Part shown: positions 58,054 to 64,000 of the stretch, one piece after another
How positions within the stretch are numbered: the stretch's first letter is position 1
How the letters are laid out: every line of letters begins with the position of its first letter
Assembly: GCF_036237315.1 (NCBI RefSeq)
Contig: NZ_CP108356.1
Span: 930,001 to 994,000 of the forward strand
From: Streptomyces sp. NBC_01351
Lineage (GTDB): Bacteria > Actinomycetota > Actinomycetes > Streptomycetales > Streptomycetaceae
DNA length: 64,000 nucleotides
Direction: 5' to 3'
The notes under the pieces: model-generated
The model's database searches: none
Told to the model about the DNA's origin: nothing
What the model saw: only the letters and a program-made list of their open reading frames with translations
Program-made: the position numbers and the translations under genes

Positions 58054-59165
58054 GGGGCCGGCTCGGGCTCGATCGGGCGGCCGTCGGACATCCGGTTGTT
58101 CCGCCACACGTTTCCGGCGCCGCTGTGGTTCCAGTGGGCGACGACGCCGTAGCCTCCGGAGTGGGGGTGGAACTGCGTCGAGAAGATGTTGTCGGTGACC
58201 TTGATCCCGGTGGCGCCGGTACTCCCGCCGTAGAGGGCGTACGCGCCGCCGGCGATCCAGTTGTTGTCGACGGTGACGTTCCGGACCACCCCGGTGTCCG
58301 CGAACAGGCCGATGCTCCCCGAGGCGCCCTGCTTGAGGCTGGTCTCGTTGAGCAGGGTGTTGTGGCGGATGATCAGGTCGCCGGTGTTGCCGCCGCCGCT
58401 GATCACCGCGTTGGTGTGCTGCCACTCGCCGCCCAGGTTGATGAACGGGACGATGTCGTGCACGTAGTTGTCGTGGATGTTGCCCTGCCCCATGGACAGG
58501 GCGTCGCCGAACACCGAGACGTCGCACCATCCGACCTCGATGGAACTGCCCCCCATGTTCGACACCGCGTAGTCCACGCCGCCGTTGTCCGGCCCCTTGC
58601 CGGGCACGGCGGTGATGGTGGAGTGCAGGACCCGCAGGCCGCTGTAACCGGGGCGCAGGTTGATGCCCCACCAGTTGTCCGATGTGATCTTGGTGTCGAT
58701 GACGGTGACGTCGTTCGCGTAGATGTCGAGCGAGCCGGTGATGTCCCACCCCCGGATGACGAGCCCGTTGGTACGGACGGCCATGTAGCCGGTCTTGTGG
58801 GGCGTGAGGGGGATCCGCGGGCCGGTGGTGTCGGCGCCGGGGAAGCCGCAGTCGCGGGGAGAGGCGCAAGCGGTCTTGGCCGCGGGGGCACGGGTGCCGG
58901 ACGCGCTGCCGGTACCCTTCGGCGCGGTGGGCTTCCCCGTCGGGGACGGCGAGGTGGCGGGGCCGTCCGTCGCTTCGCCGACGGTGGTCGAGGGTTCGGC
59001 GCTCGGAGACGCCGACGGCCCGGGCGCGGGGCAGGTCAGCGCGTCATCCGGGCAGTCCGACGACGACGCGGACCGGTCCGCTCCCGAGCAGGCCGCGCAC
59101 AGCACCGCCAGTAAGGCGGCGAGCAGCAGTCCCACGAGCGGGTTTCGGCTGATGTGCCGTGACAT
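58050..59165 (-). CDS. Lipoprotein with right-handed parallel beta-helix
   Basis: The 371-residue protein has a signal peptide with lipobox L-C-A-A-C, then a ~90-residue Ser/Pro/Thr linker, then repeated short strands (L-V-I-R-G-W-D-I-T-G-S-L-D-I-Y-A-N-D-V-T-V, I-H-D-N-Y-V-H-D-I, L-I-I-R-H-N-T-L-L, V-R-N-V-T-V-D-N-N-W-I), the periodicity of pectate-lyase-like beta-helices. Proteins of this fold bind or cleave polysaccharide. Set between flippase and glycosyltransferase genes, it may process the exported polymer. Catalytic residues could not be assigned. Confidence 0.82.
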   Translation of the reverse strand: MSRHISRNPLVGLLLAALLAVLCAACSGADRSASSSDCPDDALTCPAPGPSASPSAEPSTTVGEATDGPATSPSPTGKPTAPKGTGSASGTRAPAAKTACASPRDCGFPGADTTGPRIPLTPHKTGYMAVRTNGLVIRGWDITGSLDIYANDVTVIDTKITSDNWWGINLRPGYSGLRVLHSTITAVPGKGPDNGGVDYAVSNMGGSSIEVGWCDVSVFGDALSMGQGNIHDNYVHDIVPFINLGGEWQHTNAVISGGGNTGDLIIRHNTLLNETSLKQGASGSIGLFADTGVVRNVTVDNNWIAGGAYALYGGSTGATGIKVTDNIFSTQFHPHSGGYGVVAHWNHSGAGNVWRNNRMSDGRPIEPEPAP

Positions 59166-59169
59166 CAGG

Positions 59170-60747
59170 TCACCTCATGTCCTTTGGGGTGGGCCGAACC
59201 GGAGCCGACGACCGGTGCCGGCCGCGCTGGGGCCGGTCGCCGCGGCCGACGCCGCGCAGGAAGTCGCGGCTGGGCAGTACGCACAGCGTGTAGCCGGCCA
59301 GGGCGATCGTGCCGATGGCGAGGTGCGCGAGCGGGCCGTCGCCCAACGGGCCCCGCAGGCCGAGGATGATCGTGGCCATCACGGCCCCGCCGAGGAAGGG
59401 CCACGCGCAGGCCCTGGCGATCCGGCCGACACCGATGCCCCCACGGCTGAGGGCGAACAGGAACACGGGCACCACCATGCCGCCGGCGACCAGGACATGG
59501 GCCTGTGAGGCTCCGACGATGCCGTTCAGGCGGGCGCCGACGAGGAGCACCGGGATCAGGGCCACCAGCCACAGGCCCTGCACGAGGAAGAGCGACCGGC
59601 GCTGTCCGATCGCGACCAGGCAGTCGTAGGCGAGTTCGCTGCCGATGCGGATGAGGCCGAGGGCCATCAGCCAGGGCAGCGCCGCGGCGGCGGGAGCCCA
59701 TTGGCTCCCGTAGATCAGCTGGATGGCCGGCCCCGCGAAACAGCCCAGCAGGACGCACAGCGGGACGGTGGCGGTGATCACTACGCCCAGGGCACGGCTG
59801 AAGCCCCGGGCCAGCTCCTGGGGCGTGTCGGCCAGGCGGGAGAAGCCGGCGAAGGAGACCCGGCGGGCGGCCTCGGAGATGATCCGCACGGGCCAGCCGG
59901 ACATGTTGAAGGCGAGCACGTAGAAGCCCAGAGCCACATTGCCCAGCGTCGCGCCCACCACCATGGTGTCGACGTTGACCACGGCGAGGGCCAGCATGCT
60001 CGCGCCGGCCAGCGGAAGCCCGAACCTGAGCAGCGCCCGGGCCTGTTCGGGGTCCCAGCCGAACTTCAGGGTGCCCGGTGCGGCCAGCGCGCAGCCGATC
60101 AGCGTCACGACGTTCCCCGCCACGGCTCCCCAGGCGAAGCTCATCGCGCCCCAGCCCTCGAAGGCGAGCAGCAGCGTCACCGTGGTGCTGACCACGAAGT
60201 TGAGCCCGTCGATGAGCATCCGCTTGCCCTGGGCGAACTCGCGGGTGAGGAAGTGGCCGGGCACCTGTGCCACTCCGTCGATCACCACGCACAGGCACAT
60301 CACCCGCAGGACGCCCGCGGCGTCCGGCGAGCCGAGCAAACCCGCCACCGTCGGTGCCGCCGCGAACAGTGCCACGTACAGCAGGCCGCTGGAGAGGGCG
60401 CTGAGGGTGAGCACGGTCGGCGCGAACCGCCGTGCGTCCCCCTCCCAGCGCACGATGGCCAGACCCACGCCCAGCTCGTTCGCGGAGAGCAGGACCAGCA
60501 GCACCGTCTGGGCGATGCCGTACACGCCCCATTCCGCGGGGCCCAGGGCGAAGCGTGCCAGCACGATGCCGGTCGCGAAGTTGCCCAGGCGCATGACGAC
60601 GGTGTTGATCAGGCTCCACCGGGCCGCCGAACGGACCTTCCCGCCGAGCGAGGGAGACGTGGGGAGCGGGGGCACGGGAAGAGCGGGAGGAGCGGGGGCG
60701 TCGCTCGGCTCACCGGTCTCACTGTCCGGTGCGCGGGCGGTGTCCAT
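59170..60747 (-). CDS. Wzx-type polysaccharide flippase (MATE/MOP superfamily)
   Basis: The 525-residue membrane protein has about twelve helices after a ~35-residue Pro-rich cytoplasmic leader. The first helix region (A-A-R-W-S-L-I-N-T-V-V-M-R-L-G-N-F) and Y-G-I-A-Q-T-V-L-L match oligosaccharide flippases. It should move lipid-linked repeat units across the membrane. Its start overlaps the Wzz gene by 29 bp and it ends 4 bp before the beta-helix lipoprotein, all on the same transcript. Confidence 0.9.
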   Translation of the reverse strand: MDTARAPDSETGEPSDAPAPPALPVPPLPTSPSLGGKVRSAARWSLINTVVMRLGNFATGIVLARFALGPAEWGVYGIAQTVLLVLLSANELGVGLAIVRWEGDARRFAPTVLTLSALSSGLLYVALFAAAPTVAGLLGSPDAAGVLRVMCLCVVIDGVAQVPGHFLTREFAQGKRMLIDGLNFVVSTTVTLLLAFEGWGAMSFAWGAVAGNVVTLIGCALAAPGTLKFGWDPEQARALLRFGLPLAGASMLALAVVNVDTMVVGATLGNVALGFYVLAFNMSGWPVRIISEAARRVSFAGFSRLADTPQELARGFSRALGVVITATVPLCVLLGCFAGPAIQLIYGSQWAPAAAALPWLMALGLIRIGSELAYDCLVAIGQRRSLFLVQGLWLVALIPVLLVGARLNGIVGASQAHVLVAGGMVVPVFLFALSRGGIGVGRIARACAWPFLGGAVMATIILGLRGPLGDGPLAHLAIGTIALAGYTLCVLPSRDFLRGVGRGDRPQRGRHRSSAPVRPTPKDMR

Positions 60748-61573
60748 GAGTCGACTCCTCGTCGAGCGGCTCGGCGGCGGACGGCACGGCGGCGGGCGGC
60801 GCGGCGGACCGCGCCCACTTGGGCGGCCGGCGGATGGCGAGCGTCCTTTCCACGACCGATTCCTCGGTCGAGGGGATGGGGGCGGTCGTCTCCTCCGGCG
60901 GCTCGGCGCCCTGGGTCTCCGGCTCGGGCTCCGTCTCGGGCTCCGTCCCCGTCTCCGCCTTGGGCTCTGGCTTGTGCGACCTCTTGCGCGCCTCCACGTA
61001 GAAGGCGGCGACGATGCTGAGCACCAGGCCCAGGCCCCCGGCCATGACGAGGTACTGCAGCCTGGTCTTGGTCTCGGCCACCGGCTTCTGCGGCGGCACG
61101 ATCGTCGCCATGCGGATCATGGCGTCCGGGGCGACCTTCTGCTCCGACTGGAACTCGGTCAGCCGCTGCTCGGCGTAGGCGGTGAGCTTCCGGTCCGACT
61201 CCAGGACGCGGTCCGGGTCGCTCCCGGTGGCGATGAGCCACATGAACGGGCCCAGGGCATTGTCGGCGATCTTCGCCTCGGTGGTTCCGGTGACGCCCAG
61301 CTCCTTGAGGTCGGCCAGCGAGGCGTCGGAGTTGAGGTTGCGGGCGAGCCCGTCGGCCATGCCGGTGAGGGAGGTCTGCGTGCTCAGGAAGGGGTTGCCG
61401 TCGTAGGCCTCGGTGGCCTTCTGCGAGTTGAGCAGGGTCACCGTGCTCTGCGACCGGTACGTCACCGGCACCACCAGGTGAACGCCGACGACGAGCGCCG
61501 CGGTGATCAGCAGTCCAGGCAGCAGCACGTACCAGCGCCTGCGCATGACCCGCCAGATCTCGGCGAGATCCAT
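60719..61573 (-). CDS. Wzz/chain-length determinant protein
   Basis: The 284-residue protein begins M-D-L-A-E-I-W-R-V-M-R-R-R-W-Y-V-L-L-P-G with one helix, has an extracytoplasmic region rich in Leu/Asp/Lys and a second helix at ~175-195 (Y-L-V-M-A-G-G-L-G-L-V-L-S-I-V-A-A-F). A ~90-residue cytoplasmic tail follows with Glu/Pro/Thr repeats (E-T-G-T-E-P-E-T-E-P-E-P-E-T). There is no tyrosine-kinase domain. It should regulate polymer length with the flippase and the Wzz/ligase fusion. The ATG has a GAAGGGGAAG site. Confidence 0.88.
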   Translation of the reverse strand: MDLAEIWRVMRRRWYVLLPGLLITAALVVGVHLVVPVTYRSQSTVTLLNSQKATEAYDGNPFLSTQTSLTGMADGLARNLNSDASLADLKELGVTGTTEAKIADNALGPFMWLIATGSDPDRVLESDRKLTAYAEQRLTEFQSEQKVAPDAMIRMATIVPPQKPVAETKTRLQYLVMAGGLGLVLSIVAAFYVEARKRSHKPEPKAETGTEPETEPEPETQGAEPPEETTAPIPSTEESVVERTLAIRRPPKWARSAAPPAAVPSAAEPLDEESTHGHRPRTGQ

Positions 61574-61636
61574 GGTCTTCCCCTTCTCCGTACTGCCTGT
61601 ACTGCCTGAACTGCCTGATCCACTGATCCGTCTGAA

Positions 61637-62758
61637 CTACTGCGCGACCAGGTCGGTGGGCCGGTGCCGGGAGCGGGCGCTCCCGCCGTCCAGCAGGACC
61701 TCGGCGATCCGTTCGCTCGCGCGGCCGTCCCAGAGTTCGGGGCAGCGTGGCGCGGGCGGGTCGTCGAGCACCCGGTGCACGGTGGCCACGACGCGTTCCG
61801 GGTCCGTGCCCGCGAGGACGTTGGTCCCCTGCTCCACCGTGATGGGGCGCTCGGTGTTCTCCCGCAGGGTCACGCAGGGCACGCCCAGCGCGGTGGTCTC
61901 CTCCTGGATGCCCCCGGAGTCGGTGAGCACCAGGCGGGCTGAGTCCTGCAGGGCGATGAAGTCGAGGTACCCGGCGGCCGGTACGAGCCTGATGCCGCCG
62001 GGTACGCTCAGTTCGGCCAGCCGTTCGGCGGCCCGCGGGTGCACGGGCAGCAGCAGCGGGCAGCGGTCGGCGATCTCGCCCAGGGCCTTGAGCAGGCCGC
62101 GCAGGGCCCCGGGGTCGTCCACGTTGGCGGGCCGGTGCAGGGTGACCAGGCCGTAGCCGCCGCGGGTCAGGCCGTAGCGGTCGAGGACGTCCGACTGCCG
62201 GGCCCGGTCGAGGTTGGCGAGGAGGGTGTCGATCATGACGTTGCCGACGACGTGGATCTGGTCCTCCCGGTAGCCCTCGGCCCGCAGGTTCGCGGCGGCG
62301 TCGGGCGAGGGGGCCAGCAGGTAGTCGCTGAGCCGGTCGGTGGCGACCCGGTTGACCTCCTCGGGCATGCTCCAGTCGCGGCTGCGCAGTCCGGCTTCGA
62401 CGTGGGCCAGCAGCGGGCCGGCCTTCGCGGTCACCAGGGCGCAGGCGAGCGTGGAGTTGATGTCCCCGACCACCACCACGGCGTCCGGGGCCAGTTCGTC
62501 GACCAGCGGCTCGAAGGCGGTCATCACCCGGCCGGTCTGTTCGGCGTGGGTGCCGGAGCCGGCGCCCAGGTACCGGTCCGGCGGCCGGATGCCGAGGTCG
62601 CGGAAGAAGACGTCGTTCATGGACTCGTCGTAGTGCTGGCCGGTGTGGACCAGGATCACCTCGGCGCCGCGGCGCTCCAGTGCGTCCATCACCGGTTTGA
62701 TCTTCATGTAGTTGGGTCGCGCTCCGGCGACGCAGATGATCCTCGTCGTTCCGCCCAT
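61637..62758 (-). CDS. wecB: UDP-N-acetylglucosamine 2-epimerase (non-hydrolysing)
   Basis: The 373-residue enzyme interconverts UDP-GlcNAc and UDP-ManNAc. It has the family start I-I-C-V-A-G-A-R-P-N-Y-M-K-I-K-P-V, H-T-G-Q-H-Y-D-E-S-M, V-V-V-G-D-I-N-S-T, V-E-A-G-L-R-S and the UDP-binding L-T-D-S-G-G-I-Q-E-E, with H-R-P-A-N-V-D-D. Length and motifs are complete. It starts 3 bp after the UDP-ManNAc dehydrogenase stop, and the two together would supply UDP-ManNAcA for the polymer. Confidence 0.95.
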   Translation of the reverse strand: MGGTTRIICVAGARPNYMKIKPVMDALERRGAEVILVHTGQHYDESMNDVFFRDLGIRPPDRYLGAGSGTHAEQTGRVMTAFEPLVDELAPDAVVVVGDINSTLACALVTAKAGPLLAHVEAGLRSRDWSMPEEVNRVATDRLSDYLLAPSPDAAANLRAEGYREDQIHVVGNVMIDTLLANLDRARQSDVLDRYGLTRGGYGLVTLHRPANVDDPGALRGLLKALGEIADRCPLLLPVHPRAAERLAELSVPGGIRLVPAAGYLDFIALQDSARLVLTDSGGIQEETTALGVPCVTLRENTERPITVEQGTNVLAGTDPERVVATVHRVLDDPPAPRCPELWDGRASERIAEVLLDGGSARSRHRPTDLVAQ

Positions 62759-62761
62759 GCT

Positions 62762-64000
62762 TCAGAGCACCTCCACGTTGGGCCCGGCGAGCCGGTTGCG
62801 GCAGTCCAGTACGAAGGAGGCGTGCTCGGCGATCAGCTGGTAGTCGAAGGTGTCGTGGTCGGTGATCAGGACGACCACGTCGGCGGCCGCGATCTCCTTG
62901 CGGGTCGGCTCGACGCGGACCAGCCGGGCGTCGACCTCGATGCTCTCCACGACGTGCGGGTCGGCCGCCCGCACCTTGGCGCCCATGTCGATGAGCAGCT
63001 GGGAGACCCGCACCGCGGGGGACTCCCGGGCGTCGCCGGTGTTCTTCTTGTAGGCGAGCCCGAGCAGCAGGACCCGGGAGCCGTTGACGGAGCGGCGTTT
63101 GGCGTTGAGCGCGTCGATGACGCGGCGGGCCACGTACTCGGGCATGTGGCTGTTGATGTCGTTGGCGAGTTCGACGAAGCGGAAGTTCTGGCCGAGTTCG
63201 CGCTGTACGCGCCAGGAGAGGTACGAGGGGTCGATGGGCAGGCAGTGTCCGCCGACCCCGGGGCCGGGGGTGAACTTCATGAAGCCGAAGGGCTTGCTGG
63301 AGGCCGCTTCGATGGCCTGCCAGACGTCGATGTCGAGGTGCCGGGCGAACATCGCTATCTCGTTGACCAGGGCGATGTTCACGTGCCGGAAGGTGTTCTC
63401 CAGCAGTTTGGCCAGCTCGGCCTCCTTGGGCGAGCTCACCGGCACGGTGGTGTCGACGAGTTCCCCGTAGAACGCCTCGACCGCCTTGAGCGAGGCGGCG
63501 TCGACGCCGGAGACCACCTTGGGGGTCTGCTGGAAGCCCCAGACGGCGTTGCCGGGGTCGATGCGTTCGGGGCTGTAGCCGAGGTGGAAGTCGGCGCCGG
63601 CGGTGAGCCCGGAGCCGTCCTCCAGGATGGGCGCGAACAGTTCCTCGGTGGTGCCCGGGTAGGTGGTGGACTCCAGGACGACCGTGGCTCCGGGCCGCAG
63701 GAAGCGGGCCAGGGTGCGGGCCGACTCCTCGATGTAACGCAGGTCGGGTGTGCCTTCCCGCAGGGGGGTGGGGACCGTGACGACGGCGACGTCGAAACCG
63801 CCGCAGTCCCGGGCCAGTTCACTGGGCCGGTAGCTGCCGCGCTCCAGTGCCCGGACGAGCCGCTCCGAGGAGACGTCCTCCACGAAGGACTCTCCGGCGG
63901 CGAGGCTCTTGACCCGCCGGGAGTCCACGTCGTACCCGATCACTTGGTGGCCGACTTCGGCGGCCCGGATGGCCAGCGGGAGTCCGACGTATCCCTGGCC
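62762..64000 (-). CDS. wecC: UDP-N-acetyl-D-mannosamine dehydrogenase-type nucleotide-sugar dehydrogenase, 5' end outside window
   Basis: The visible 413 codons run to the window edge, so the N-terminal residues are missing. The open frame there reads G-Q-G-Y-V-G-L-P-L-A, part of the NAD-binding motif. Further on are V-V-L-E-S-T-T-Y-P-G-T-T-E-E, K-L-L-E-N-T-F-R-H-V-N-I-A, G-P-G-V-G-G-H-C-L-P-I-D-P with the catalytic Cys, and L-G-L-A-Y-K-K-N-T. It oxidises the C6 alcohol of a UDP-sugar twice. Pairing with the 2-epimerase favours UDP-ManNAc as substrate; related enzymes use UDP-GlcNAc or UDP-Glc. Confidence 0.92.
   Translation of the reverse strand, partial: GQGYVGLPLAIRAAEVGHQVIGYDVDSRRVKSLAAGESFVEDVSSERLVRALERGSYRPSELARDCGGFDVAVVTVPTPLREGTPDLRYIEESARTLARFLRPGATVVLESTTYPGTTEELFAPILEDGSGLTAGADFHLGYSPERIDPGNAVWGFQQTPKVVSGVDAASLKAVEAFYGELVDTTVPVSSPKEAELAKLLENTFRHVNIALVNEIAMFARHLDIDVWQAIEAASSKPFGFMKFTPGPGVGGHCLPIDPSYLSWRVQRELGQNFRFVELANDINSHMPEYVARRVIDALNAKRRSVNGSRVLLLGLAYKKNTGDARESPAVRVSQLLIDMGAKVRAADPHVVESIEVDARLVRVEPTRKEIAAADVVVLITDHDTFDYQLIAEHASFVLDCRNRLAGPNVEVL

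Overview
The window is very GC-rich, uses GTG and TTG starts freely, is densely packed with 4-bp start/stop overlaps, and carries Streptomyces-type gene families (Pls-type peptide synthetase, DUF6153, DUF1876, LitR/LitS-like regulators). It is best read as chromosomal DNA of a Streptomyces or close relative. No tRNA, rRNA, CRISPR array, transposase or phage gene was seen.

Left part (1-13.5 kb). The window opens with the first 18 codons of a photolyase gene, an SDR/DUF2867 oxidoreductase, an ECF-type sigma factor and a MerR regulator with a cobalamin-binding-like C-terminus. Together they look like a LitR/LitS light-response module. Next comes a scar: a frameshifted, 5'-truncated fasciclin gene fused head-on to the last ~57 codons of an RskA-type anti-sigma gene. 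A lipoprotein and a cobalamin riboswitch follow. The riboswitch leads a five-gene, translationally coupled operon: binding protein, permease, ATPase, FhuF-like [2Fe-2S] protein and an uncharacterised protein. A secreted GH5 glycosidase and a PP2C phosphatase close this part.

Middle (13.5-42 kb). A Pls/PosA-family synthetase is paired with an M1 peptidase, the pattern of a secreted cationic isopeptide polymer and its hydrolase. An FbpABC-type ferric transporter faces a three-part fusion (adenylation, carrier, membrane acyltransferase); each direction has its own DmdR/IdeR-type iron box. After that come small or secreted proteins of uncertain role, a P450/amidohydrolase pair, a CapA protein, DUF1876, a lone acyl carrier protein divergent from an acyltransferase, a P450-like protein with eroded catalytic motifs beside a lipase-like hydrolase, a DUF2278 protein, and a TolB-like/MFS/GT2 operon.

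Right part (42-64 kb, running off the edge). This is an exopolysaccharide locus. A rightward operon (42.1-51.8 kb) encodes sugar-nucleotide enzymes (Gfo/Idh/MocA, epimerase, two DegT aminotransferases, NeuD-type acyltransferase), a 1099-residue DUF4082 surface protein and a GT2. A second rightward unit encodes a Wzz/O-antigen-ligase fusion and another GT2. A long leftward operon (64 to 55.5 kb) encodes WecC, WecB, Wzz, a Wzx-type flippase, a beta-helix lipoprotein, a GT2 and two methyltransferases. Together these could make, modify, polymerise and export a polymer containing ManNAcA and an acylated amino sugar; that structure is inference.

Functional calls rest on motif recognition by eye. 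Starts were chosen from ribosome-binding sites and overlaps and are uncertain where stated.
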